Shown here: piece after piece, positions 1-8,311 of the stretch
How the letters are laid out: every line of letters starts with the position of its first letter
Numbering within the stretch: position 1 is the stretch's first letter
Origin: Flammeovirga kamogawensis
Lineage (GTDB): Bacteria; Bacteroidota; Bacteroidia; Cytophagales; Flammeovirgaceae
Length of the DNA stretch: 64,000 bases
Direction: 5' to 3'
Assembly (NCBI RefSeq): GCF_018736065.1
Contig: NZ_CP076128.1
Span: 496,001-560,000, forward strand
The notes under the pieces: generated by a model
The model's database searches: none
Told to the model about the DNA's origin: nothing
Seen by the model: only the letters and a program-made list of their open reading frames with translations
Position numbers and translations under genes: made by a program

Positions 1-1
1 A

Positions 2-643
2 CTTGGTTACGATAAATTAGTAGATTGGATTGAATTTCGTCTTACTTTGGATCAAGCAATCATTGATAAAGGAGCAAGAGGTGCAGCTTTATTAATGAAG
101 AGAACAAAAACAAAAATGATCAGCTTTAATTCTTCTAAAGAATTATTAGAGTATGCAGATGGTATCTTTAATTTACTAGGAGAGGCTTTTAAAGACCTTT
201 ACAGTGTAATTGAATTTGATGCTGACATGGTCGAATATTATAAAAAGAAATTCTTGAAGATGATCTCTCCAAAGTATGTCAAAGTACTTGTAAGTGAAGA
301 AGATGGTGAGATGATGGGTTTTGTAATTGGTTTACCTTCTTTATCTAAGGCGCTTCAAAAAGCAAACGGTAGTATTTGGCCATTTGGTTGGTACCATATC
401 TATAAAGCCTTAAATAATAACGATACTTGTGATATGTTACTTACAGCTGCTACACCAAAATTACAACGTTTAGGCGGAGGTGTAATGTTAGTTGGAGAAC
501 TTCAGAAAACGATGGCGGAGAATGGTATCAAGTATTTGGAAACAACAGGTATGTTTGAGACAAATCAAAAAGCTATTCAAAACTGGAAAAATTACGACCA
601 TATCCAGCATAAGAGAAAAAGGTGCTTTACAAAAGAACTGTAA
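2..643 (+). CDS. GNAT-fold acyltransferase-like protein, 3' part
   Basis: The reading frame is open to the left edge of the window, so this is the C-terminal 213 residues of a longer protein; a TTG at 47 is only an internal codon. The text resembles the C-terminal half of the roughly 370-380-residue GNAT-superfamily proteins common in Bacteroidota: the stretch VLVSEEDGEMMGFVIGLPS, followed by an IWPFGWYHIYKAL-like segment and the later 'E-TTGMFETNQ' segment, matches the acetyl-CoA N-acyltransferase core (beta strands 4-5 and the following helices). Substrate is unknown. A strong hairpin terminator follows the stop codon. Family assignment is by remembered pattern, moderately sure; the missing N-terminus would settle it. 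Confidence 0.65.
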   Translation, partial: LGYDKLVDWIEFRLTLDQAIIDKGARGAALLMKRTKTKMISFNSSKELLEYADGIFNLLGEAFKDLYSVIEFDADMVEYYKKKFLKMISPKYVKVLVSEEDGEMMGFVIGLPSLSKALQKANGSIWPFGWYHIYKALNNNDTCDMLLTAATPKLQRLGGGVMLVGELQKTMAENGIKYLETTGMFETNQKAIQNWKNYDHIQHKRKRCFTKEL

Positions 644-664
644 TCTCTTTCATAATATTACATG

Positions 665-702
665 AAAAATGCTCATTAGAATTTAACTAATGAGCATTTT
701 TT
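665..702. terminator. Bidirectional intrinsic terminator
   Basis: A 15-bp perfect stem (665-679 with 687-701) has a 7-nt loop. It is A-rich on its left foot and T-rich on its right foot, so it can terminate both the plus-strand acyltransferase and the minus-strand VanY-like gene, whose stop codon it overlaps. Confidence 0.85.
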
Positions 703-1375
703 ATATACTTCCAAATTGATAGGATAACCTTTTAATTTCTTGGTTAATATCATCTTGCCATGCACATTCAAACCATTTGGCGGCTTCTACACCTACAAAA
801 CGCCAGTGCCAGGCTTCTTTTCTTATATTTTTCTCAATTCTGAAATAATAAGTTGGCACCCATCCATAATCAAAACCATATTTTAAGAGCCAAAGAAATA
901 GCTTAGTATTTTCGCCAGCATATCTTATATCTATTGTAGTCAATAAATGATGTTCAGAATAACCAGGAGTTTCAGCTATTTTAGGCCCATGTTTTTTAAA
1001 TACAATTTCCTGAGTACGCTTTGATCTATATGAAGAACGAATGTTGATATTTACACCTTTTCTTAAAGCGTCTGCTTTCATTTTTTTATATTCTATATAT
1101 GCAGGGTAGAGGAGTTTGTCAGAACCAATGTTTACATATTTTTGATTTCTGATATCTATAAAGTCGATATAATTAAATGGTACACCTATAGGCATATTCA
1201 TAAAATCATAGAAAATTTTATCTGGGTGAATATCTATACCCGATTCTTGAGCTAAAAACGTACTCATATTAATTCTATATCTCCAATATTTTTTTTGGAG
1301 AGATGGAGGACAATCGTTTTGTGCAAGGGTAATATTTGATAAAAAAAAGAATGCGATACAAAAAAGTTTTTGCAT
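701..1375 (-). CDS. D-alanyl-D-alanine carboxypeptidase family protein (VanY-like, M15)
   Basis: A 224-residue exported protein with a signal peptide at about 1-19 (hydrophobic core, cleavage after Ala-Gln). The M15/VanY zinc peptidase pattern is visible: a SSYRS block near 114-118, the zinc ligand pair His142 and Asp149 in SEHHLLTTID, and Glu187 plus His190 in EAWHW. The family normally trims the terminal D-Ala of peptidoglycan stem peptides in the periplasm. The usual SxHxxGxAxD is altered here to L and T at the Gly and Ala positions, while the metal ligands and catalytic Glu are kept, so activity is likely but not certain. The gene is monocistronic, bounded by terminators on both sides. 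It could instead act on another cell-wall peptide bond. Confidence 0.8.
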   Translation of the reverse strand: MQKLFCIAFFFLSNITLAQNDCPPSLQKKYWRYRINMSTFLAQESGIDIHPDKIFYDFMNMPIGVPFNYIDFIDIRNQKYVNIGSDKLLYPAYIEYKKMKADALRKGVNINIRSSYRSKRTQEIVFKKHGPKIAETPGYSEHHLLTTIDIRYAGENTKLFLWLLKYGFDYGWVPTYYFRIEKNIRKEAWHWRFVGVEAAKWFECAWQDDINQEIKRLSYQFGSI

Positions 1376-1423
1376 TGATTGATGTTTGTTAGTTTAAAAA
1401 AGCAAGCTACAAGATTTTTGACA

Positions 1424-1457
1424 ACAAAAAAAGGGTAAATCCGAAGACTTACCCTTT
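1424..1457 (-). terminator. Intrinsic terminator of gapA
   Basis: On the minus strand a 9-bp stem (1449-1457 with 1430-1438) closes around a loop containing TTCG and is followed by seven T. It lies 30-60 bases after the gapA stop codon. Confidence 0.85.
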
Positions 1458-1485
1458 CTTATATTTAAAAAGCTAATTCAACAAC

Positions 1486-2520
<1,035 letters not shown>

Positions 2521-2579
2521 CTAAAATTGTGTTGCAGCAGATGTTACAAATAATTTGATCCGTATCATTTACTACACTG

Positions 2580-2587
2580 CAAACATA
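2580..2587 (-). promoter_or_regulatory. Candidate -7 box of the gapA promoter
   Basis: Read on the minus strand the bases are TATGTTTG, an exact match to the Bacteroidota -7 consensus TAnnTTTG, about 95 nt before the gapA start. No good TTTG was found at the expected -33 distance, so this is tentative. Confidence 0.35.
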
Positions 2588-2700
2588 CCTTAGTAGATTG
2601 TTTAATGGAATGACATTTATCATTATTTGTTGGCAATTTTACCCAAATCTAAACAAAATATAAGTGTATTAATCACTATTAAATCAGTGGTTTAAGTACA

Positions 2701-2741
2701 AAAAAGAAGGGTTTACAAAATATAATTTTTGTAAACCCTTA
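2701..2741 (-). terminator. Intrinsic terminator of the sigma-factor gene
   Basis: A 14-bp perfect stem (728-741 with 708-721, thousands digit 2) surrounds a TATAAT-sized loop and is followed on the minus strand by TTC and six T, about 105 bases past the sigma gene stop. Confidence 0.8.
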
Positions 2742-2847
2742 ATATTGAATAGGATGATATTGAATTTGTATGTTTGCACATACTTATAGTTCATAATCAA
2801 ACAAATTCGTTTTATAGAATCTTATATAAAGTCATTAACTAAAAAAA

Positions 2848-3471
2848 CTAAGATTTTTTCAATTTTGCGAGCTTTTTCTTCGATCCGAAGATAAAATCAA
2901 CAAGTCCTCTTACTTCTCCATCAGCATTTGCTTGCTGAAATTTCTTATATAATTGGAGGTGTTTCTCTGGATCAACGTTAAATTTATCTTTTCCTTCCTC
3001 TAGCTTTTGTTTAGAACGATGAAATAGTTGTCTACAATGATCTGCTTTTTTCTTTGCAATTTCTGTAATTTCATTGTAGTTCATATTGAATGCTTCTTTC
3101 ATTAGATAAACACTAAGTTCAGCATCAGTAAGTCTTTTCATCATATTTCGCAAACCATCTGATAATTCAGCAGCCTTATCATTCGACCAATTTTCGAAAG
3201 GATCTAGCTGGAAGTTATTAGTAATATTTGACCAATTATCTACGAGATGTTCTTTTTTTCTTTTTAAACTTTCGAGATGATTTAGGCAAGTATTAGTAAT
3301 CGTTTTTATCAAATAATTTTTGATATCTTCTATTTTTGAGAGGTCAACTCTTAATATCTTTATAAAAGTTTCTTGTACCATATCTTCTGCATCTGATGCT
3401 ACACCTAAAATTCGGTAGGCAACAGTGTAAAGCAAAGGACGATATTCGGTGATTGCTTGTTCAGCTAACAT
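2848..3471 (-). CDS. ECF-type RNA polymerase sigma factor with a short C-terminal extension
   Basis: A 207-residue sigma-70 family protein. Region 2 spans about residues 8-72: the segment SDAEDMVQETFIKIL is the usual core-binding and -10 recognition helix. Region 4 spans about 112-158, with an HTH around YNEITEIAKKKADHCRQL. After region 4 the chain continues as LYKKFQQANADGE, which resembles the first helix of the SnoaL-like tail of SigJ/ECF41 sigma factors, but then ends in a Lys-rich tail rather than the full extra domain. No anti-sigma gene is adjacent, which fits ECF types controlled by their own C-terminus. Target promoters cannot be told. The gene is monocistronic, with its own terminator downstream. 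Confidence 0.8.
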   Translation of the reverse strand: MLAEQAITEYRPLLYTVAYRILGVASDAEDMVQETFIKILRVDLSKIEDIKNYLIKTITNTCLNHLESLKRKKEHLVDNWSNITNNFQLDPFENWSNDKAAELSDGLRNMMKRLTDAELSVYLMKEAFNMNYNEITEIAKKKADHCRQLFHRSKQKLEEGKDKFNVDPEKHLQLYKKFQQANADGEVRGLVDFIFGSKKKLAKLKKS

Positions 3472-3854
3472 AATGTTGGTTACAAGTGGTAGTGTATAAT
3501 TGATTATGATTAATAATCCATATCTTAATTCATTGCAATTTAATGAAAAACTTTGATGGAATAATACTATTTAAAGTAATAAATACTATTTCTAAAGAAA
3601 TTATATGATTTAATTTAATGAGTTCTTCAAATAAGTTAAATCTCAATAGAGGTTTTAACTTATTTTTTAATTCAAAAATGAGTGTTTATTCATTATTTAA
3701 ATTGTAAGTAATTGATTTTTATATATTTAAATGTAAATAGGAAAGTCATAAATTGTGTAAATAATTTTTGATTTCATGTAGAATATTTCTTTATTATTTT
3801 TAAATAATATAGGTATATGATAAGCTATTTATTGAGGGGATTAATCTTAAAAAC

Positions 3855-3887
3855 AAAAAAAAAGCACAAGAAGAAACTTCCAGTGCT
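3855..3887 (-). terminator. Repeat-array hairpin 1 (diverged copy)
   Basis: Stem AGCAC/GTGCT outside and GAAG/CTTC inside, with nine T following on the minus strand. Compared with the other two hairpins, a C-G pair here replaces a T-A pair there, which is a compensatory change. Confidence 0.7.
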
Positions 3888-3982
3888 TTTAACCCAAAAA
3901 CTAACTATTACTCTTAATCTTTATATTTTCATAAGCCCATTTTATAGAGCCGATTAAATCATTTTTTATAATTAATCTAACG

Positions 3983-3998
3983 GTGAATACTTATTCAC
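3983..3998. promoter_or_regulatory. Palindrome GTGAATActTATTCAC, copy 1 (TetR-type operator candidate)
   Basis: A perfect inverted repeat with 7-bp arms and a 2-bp centre. It matches 14 of 16 bases of the palindrome at the start region of the efflux promoter at 22370-22385. Symmetry and length are those of a dimeric TetR-family operator, but no regulator gene is beside it. Confidence 0.5.
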
Positions 3999-4051
3999 TG
4001 TTGTTGTTTTGGTGTGAATATTCTTAAATAATATTTATTTAAAATAGACAT

Positions 4052-4084
4052 AAAAAAAAAGCATTAGAAGAATCTTCCAATGCT
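4052..4084 (-). terminator. Repeat-array hairpin 2
   Basis: Stem AGCATT/AATGCT outside (4060-4065 with 4079-4084) and GAAGA/TCTTC inside, followed on the minus strand by nine T. On the plus strand five T follow, so weak bidirectional action is possible. Confidence 0.75.
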
Positions 4085-4183
4085 TTTTCATAACCCAAAA
4101 ACTAACTATTACTCTTAATCTTTATATTTTCATAAGCTCGTTTTATAGAGCTGATTAAATCATTTTTTATAATTAATCTAACG

Positions 4184-4199
4184 GTGAATACTTATTCAC
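4184..4199. promoter_or_regulatory. Palindrome GTGAATActTATTCAC, copy 2
   Basis: Identical to the palindrome at 3983-3998 and exactly one 201-bp repeat unit away. Confidence 0.5.
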
Positions 4200-4252
4200 T
4201 GTTGTTGTTTTAGTGTGAATATTCTTAAATAATATTTATTTAAAATAGACAT

Positions 4253-4285
4253 AAAAAAAAAGCATTAGAAGAATCTTCCAATGCT
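4253..4285 (-). terminator. Repeat-array hairpin 3
   Basis: Identical to the hairpin at 4052-4084. It is the first one met by transcripts leaving the minus-strand gene at 4447-4971, so it probably terminates that gene. Confidence 0.75.
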
Positions 4286-4446
4286 TTTTCATAACCCAAA
4301 AACTAACTATTACTCTTAATCTTTATATCTTAAAAACTCTATTGAGTTTATTATTTCAAATCTTATAAATATACTAACGTGTGTATTGACTTGAGGTTTA
4401 TAAAGTTGTTCAAACAAATTACAATAGTAGTTAATGAATGAAAATT

Positions 4447-4971
4447 TTAATATAATGTGTTTACTTCTTTTTTCAGATTCATTAGTGCTATATCAATAGG
4501 AGTGGCATTTTCTGAAATACTATTTTCCAGAATAGCTTTTGCCAATTCAAATCCAGTAGCATCTTTTCCTAAAGATTGTGCAACACTATTAATGAATGAT
4601 ATACTTTCTTCTTTTACTCCTCGAATCGTTTCCCATAATTCTGGAGAAATATATATTTGTTGTGAAAGGTTATGGTTAAACTCTTCCTTTATCGTCATTA
4701 TTAAGCTTTGATGAAATAAAGTAGCAGGAATTTCATCATAATTAATACGATCCATCAATTCTCTATAATTTATTCTCTCTAAGAAAAGAGCCATTCTTTC
4801 GTATGCTTGTAATCTTAAAGGTAAAGTTTGCTCTATTTGGCTTGATTTGATTTTGATAGATAAAGTATCGTAGTCTTTTTGTAAGAACATTTTTACAAGT
4901 ACAAATGCTCCATATAACACAATCCCTGCAGGAATTGTCATCTTCAATAAGTCTAAAAGGTCTGTCGTCAT
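4447..4971 (-). CDS. Conserved hypothetical protein with one N-terminal membrane helix
   Basis: The 174-residue product has a single hydrophobic helix at about 10-30 (IPAGIVLYGAFVLVKMFL), then a soluble, mostly helical domain predicted to face the cytoplasm. The segment TLPLRLQAYERMALFLERI at about 49-67 looks conserved, and I recall similar single-pass proteins of this length in many Bacteroidota annotated only as a domain of unknown function. No enzyme motif is visible. The gene stands alone: a repeat-borne terminator lies downstream and the efflux-operon terminator lies upstream. Function is unknown. Confidence 0.75.
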   Translation of the reverse strand: MTTDLLDLLKMTIPAGIVLYGAFVLVKMFLQKDYDTLSIKIKSSQIEQTLPLRLQAYERMALFLERINYRELMDRINYDEIPATLFHQSLIMTIKEEFNHNLSQQIYISPELWETIRGVKEESISFINSVAQSLGKDATGFELAKAILENSISENATPIDIALMNLKKEVNTLY

Positions 4972-5271
4972 GTTTAAAAAAATTTATATTGATGTACAAT
5001 ATTAGTAACCTCTTTGTTCTATATCAATTTCTGAGGGGTGTGATTGATAAAATCCATCACTTATTTTATTAGAAAATGTTTTCAAGGTGTTTTCCAATGG
5101 AAATAAACACCAAATATAGGCTTTGATTTGACATCATATAGACTGATTTTAGTTAAAAAAACTCCTTTTTAAAGAAGATCAATATTAAATCTCTTTAAAA
5201 AGGAGTCTTATGAGTGTTCAATAACAATTATATCTATTCAATTACTATTAAAAGTGAAATCAACATAAATT
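4972..5271. other. Intergenic region with one terminator
   Basis: No gene is seen. Apart from the terminator at 5155-5206 this 300-bp stretch holds only the leader of the gene at 4447-4971. Confidence 0.5.
5155..5206 (-). terminator. Intrinsic terminator of the first efflux operon
   Basis: A 15-bp perfect stem (5161-5175 with 5192-5206) is followed by six T on the minus strand, about 65 bases after the last gene of the TetR-TolC-HlyD-ABC operon. Confidence 0.85.
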
Positions 5272-6402
5272 TTAATTTGTTTTACGATAAGCTAATATGG
5301 CCATAGTATTTACAACGGCTGCATATATACTTATTATGATAAAATTATTTTTTACATCTGTAAATGTTGCACCTTTTAATAAAACATTTCTCATTACTTC
5401 AATAAAATACCTTACAGGGTTTAAAAGGGTAATGTTTTGAGCCCATACTGGCATATTTTCAATAGGCGTAAATAAACCGCTCAACAAAACAAATACAATC
5501 ATAAAGAACCATGCTATAAACATAGACTGTTGTTGTGTATCAGCTTTTGTAGATATAAAAAGACCAATTCCTAATACTACTAGAAGGTAGATCATGGCGA
5601 AAGAGAAAATGATATATAATGGTCCTAGTAGAGGAACATTAAAAAATAGTTTTGCTATTACTAAGCCAAATGATAACACGAACATACCAATACACCAAAA
5701 TGGAAGTAATTTACCAACAATAAACTCACCCTTAGTTATTGGTGTAACATTCAGTTGCTCTATAGTACCAATTTCTTTCTCTTTTACAATATTCATTGAT
5801 GTTAAAAATAATCCAATCATGCTTACTAGTAGAACCAATAACCCAGGAACCATATAAAACTTATAATTCAGAGTTGGATTGTACCAGTTTTTCATCGAAA
5901 AATTTATTTGAAAAGGCTCCATTCCCTTTTCTTTTAAAACATCTGAAAAATCATGACTTTTTAAGAATTCTTCTCTAAATTCTTGAATAATCGTTTGTGA
6001 ATAAGATGCTGATACTCCAGCAGTCATTCCATCAATTGCATTAACTTTTGCAGAAAGGTCTACAGGTTTATTATTGATGAGATCTTTTTCAAAATCATTT
6101 GGTATCTCTAACGAAATACTTGCTGAACCATTCTGTAATACCTCTCCATGAGGGTCTGTAGCATTTCTAAAGTTTACAATAGAAAAGTAATTAGAGGCCT
6201 CATATTTAGAAATTAATTGCTGTGATAAATGGGAGTGATCTCTATCAACAATTTCGATTTTTATATCTTTTACATCAAAAGTTGCAGCAAACGATAGTAC
6301 CAATAATTGTACAATTGGCATAACAAAGATAATAGGAAGCATTCCTTTATCTCTGAATATCTGTTTAAACTCTTTTTGGAGTATAAATTTTAATGCACTC
6401 AT
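5272..6402 (-). CDS. ABC-2 type export permease (YbhR/YbhS-like)
   Basis: A 376-residue inner-membrane permease with the ABC-2 layout: a short cytoplasmic start, TM1 at about 24-44, a large periplasmic domain of about 140 residues, then five more TM helices from about 185 to the end. The family hallmark before the second membrane block, KEKEIGTIEQLNVTP, is present at about 207-221. It is the last gene of the efflux operon and follows the other permease by 33 bases, so the two probably form a heterodimeric channel energised by the two ATPases upstream. In E. coli the matching complex, YbhFSR, exports cations and drugs. The actual substrate here is unknown. Confidence 0.9.
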   Translation of the reverse strand: MSALKFILQKEFKQIFRDKGMLPIIFVMPIVQLLVLSFAATFDVKDIKIEIVDRDHSHLSQQLISKYEASNYFSIVNFRNATDPHGEVLQNGSASISLEIPNDFEKDLINNKPVDLSAKVNAIDGMTAGVSASYSQTIIQEFREEFLKSHDFSDVLKEKGMEPFQINFSMKNWYNPTLNYKFYMVPGLLVLLVSMIGLFLTSMNIVKEKEIGTIEQLNVTPITKGEFIVGKLLPFWCIGMFVLSFGLVIAKLFFNVPLLGPLYIIFSFAMIYLLVVLGIGLFISTKADTQQQSMFIAWFFMIVFVLLSGLFTPIENMPVWAQNITLLNPVRYFIEVMRNVLLKGATFTDVKNNFIIISIYAAVVNTMAILAYRKTN

Positions 6403-6435
6403 ATATTTATTTTTTATAATGATTTAAAACCATTA

Positions 6436-7554
6436 TTAATCGTCTAATCTAATTTTGAAACGTTTTACACTTACAGCAATTAATACAATAAACATAAAGC
6501 AAAGAACAGCTGTTTCTTTCCAAATGTATGCTATTGTTACGCCTTTTAGCATTACCGATTTTATGATAATATTAAAGTAAGTGGCTGGTACAATACTAGA
6601 GACTACTTGAAGAGGCAAAGGCATATTTTCAACTGGGAAAATAAAACCTGAGAGCAACATTGTAGGTAAAAACATTGCAAATAATGAAATCATTAATGCC
6701 AGTTGCTGAGTTTCTGCAATTGTAGAAACAAAGATTCCTAATGCTAAAACCACTAAACAATAAAGAATAATTTCTCCAATCAATAATGCATAGTTACCTA
6801 GTACTGGTACCTCAAATAAATATTTGCCTAAACCAATAATTATCGATGCATTTAAGAAAGATAGAAGGAGGTATGGAACTACTTTACCAAGAATTATGGT
6901 AAAAGGATGCATGGGCGATGCCAATAAAACTTCCATTGTTCCTGTCTCAATTTCTCTTGTTATGGCAATAGATGTCATCATGGTACAGACAAGCATTAAA
7001 ATAATAGTGATCAATCCAGGTACAAACATGTAAACAGAAAGTAATTCCGGATTGTACCTCATTTCTACTTCAGTATTAATTAATGCAGGAGGAGGCAAAT
7101 GAACTTGCGACATTTCATTTTCAATCAAATAACTTTGTACTTGCATCTGTAAGTATGTACCTACCTGAGTACCTGTGTTAGGGTCTGATGCATCGGAAAT
7201 GATTTGAATATTAGCAGTCTTACTTTTCTTTAAATCCTCACTAAATTTTGGAGGAAAAACAAGAGTAGCTTTTATTTTACCTTCTCTAAATGTTTTATCA
7301 ATTTCGTCTGTTGAGGTTAGATATTTATCTAAATCAAAGTAAGAAGTTGATAGTACCTTGTCTATAATTTTTTGACTATGTTCATCTTTTGCCATGTCTA
7401 ACACGGCAATCTTTACATTTTTAATTTCATTTGATATTGCAAACCCAAATAGAATAATTTGAACGATTGGAATGCCAAATAGAATCAATAATGTACGTTT
7501 ATCTCTAAATATGTGATAAAACTCTTTTTTTATTATTCCACCTAATCTACCCAT
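6436..7554 (-). CDS. ABC-2 type export permease (YbhS/YbhR-like)
   Basis: A 372-residue permease with the same architecture as the downstream gene: TM1 near 21-42, a periplasmic domain, then five TM helices, with the conserved TREIETGTMEVLLASPM segment before the second block. I chose the ATG at 7554 because the only longer start is a TTG at 7590 inside the end of the ATPase gene, and translation from MGRLGGIIKKEFYHIFRDK matches the family. This leaves a 4-base gap after the ATPase stop, typical of translational coupling. The pair of permeases shows low but visible similarity, as expected for paired half-channels. Confidence 0.9.
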   Translation of the reverse strand: MGRLGGIIKKEFYHIFRDKRTLLILFGIPIVQIILFGFAISNEIKNVKIAVLDMAKDEHSQKIIDKVLSTSYFDLDKYLTSTDEIDKTFREGKIKATLVFPPKFSEDLKKSKTANIQIISDASDPNTGTQVGTYLQMQVQSYLIENEMSQVHLPPPALINTEVEMRYNPELLSVYMFVPGLITIILMLVCTMMTSIAITREIETGTMEVLLASPMHPFTIILGKVVPYLLLSFLNASIIIGLGKYLFEVPVLGNYALLIGEIILYCLVVLALGIFVSTIAETQQLALMISLFAMFLPTMLLSGFIFPVENMPLPLQVVSSIVPATYFNIIIKSVMLKGVTIAYIWKETAVLCFMFIVLIAVSVKRFKIRLDD

Positions 7555-7558
7555 AATT

Positions 7559-8308
7559 TTATTTGATAGTGTAGTTTTCACCACGTGCAATTTTTACAAA
7601 AACTTCATCCATATTATCGGCATTGAACTCTTTTTTAAGTTCTTTGGGAGACCCATAACCTGCAATTTTGCCATCTACCATCATAGAAATTCTATTGCAA
7701 TATTCAGCTTCATCCATATAATGTGTGGTAACAAATACTGTAGTTCCAGAATCACTAGCTTCGTAAATCAATTCCCAAAATTGCCTTCGTGTAATGGGAT
7801 CAACACCTCCTGTGGGTTCATCAAGAAAAACAACTTTAGGATGATGTATCGTCGCGACAGAGAAAGCAATTTTTTGCTTCCATCCAAGAGGAACTTCTTT
7901 AAGTAATTTATGAGAGACATCAGATAAGCCGAGTCTTTGGATCATATCATTACTTCTGTCTTTCAATTCCTCTTTTGATAAACCATAAATACCTCCAAAG
8001 AAATGGATGTTTTCTAATAATGTTAGGTCGTCATATAAAGAGAACTTTTGACTCATATAGCCAATGTTCTTTTTAATTTCCTCTTGTTGAGTAAAGACAT
8101 CATAACCAGCAACACTAGCTTCTCCAGAAGTAGGAGATAGGAGTCCTGTAAGCATTTTCATAGCTGTACTTTTTCCGGCTCCATTTGCACCAAGAAAACC
8201 AAATATCTCACCTTTTTTTACATCAAAGGTGATTTCATTTACAGCTTTAAAATCACCAAATTTTTTGGTTAATTTATTTGCTGTTATAATATTATTTCCA
8301 GTTTCCAT
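7559..8308 (-). CDS. ABC transporter ATPase, equivalent to the C-terminal half of YbhF
   Basis: A 249-residue nucleotide-binding subunit on the cytoplasmic face. Walker A is GANGAGKST at 40-48, the Q-loop reads YMSQKFSLY, Walker B is VVFLDEP, and the H-loop is TTHYMDEAE; all are canonical. The ABC signature is not LSGGQ but VPLGWKQ. That same PLG(F/W)KQ form occurs in the second half of E. coli YbhF and in RbbA-like proteins, which identifies this as the second NBD of a split YbhF. It lies 3 bases after the other ATPase gene and just ahead of the two permeases. Confidence 0.93.
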   Translation of the reverse strand: METGNNIITANKLTKKFGDFKAVNEITFDVKKGEIFGFLGANGAGKSTAMKMLTGLLSPTSGEASVAGYDVFTQQEEIKKNIGYMSQKFSLYDDLTLLENIHFFGGIYGLSKEELKDRSNDMIQRLGLSDVSHKLLKEVPLGWKQKIAFSVATIHHPKVVFLDEPTGGVDPITRRQFWELIYEASDSGTTVFVTTHYMDEAEYCNRISMMVDGKIAGYGSPKELKKEFNADNMDEVFVKIARGENYTIK

Positions 8309-8311
8309 TAT

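Larger units (their letters stand above)
3855..4328. repeat. 201-bp direct tandem repeat, about 2.3 copies
   Basis: Units begin at 3891, 4092 and 4293, each with the motif AACCCAAAAACTAACTATTA; spacing is exactly 201 bp. The two complete units differ at only four positions by my alignment (about 98% identity). The third is cut off after about 36 bases. A diverged copy of the hairpin part precedes the first unit at 3863-3887. Every unit carries one A9-flanked hairpin, one GTGAATA/TATTCAC palindrome and a small AGCTC/GAGCT hairpin that is perfect only in the second unit. The unit does not encode a long ORF. It may be a duplicated regulatory or small-RNA cassette, or a duplication of non-coding DNA by slippage; the sequence does not decide. 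Confidence 0.9.
3472..4446. other. 975-bp gene-free region holding a tandem repeat array
   Basis: No plausible coding frame was found on either strand. The left third (3472-3850) is unremarkable AT-rich DNA upstream of the sigma-factor gene. The centre (3855-4328) is a 201-bp tandem repeat with hairpins and palindromes, annotated separately. The right end (4329-4446) is a short spacer before the stop of the next minus-strand gene. Confidence 0.7.

Noticed and set aside
3855-4328. Possible CRISPR array
   Set aside because: The repeat unit is 201 bp without variable spacers, has only 2-3 copies and no cas genes nearby.
4763-4999. 78-codon frame overlapping the gene at 4447-4971
   Set aside because: Different frame of a better supported gene with a TM helix and conserved segment; no independent support.
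7555-7590. TTG start of the permease overlapping the ATPase gene
   Set aside because: The ATG at 7554 gives the standard N-terminus of the family and normal 4-base spacing from the ATPase stop.
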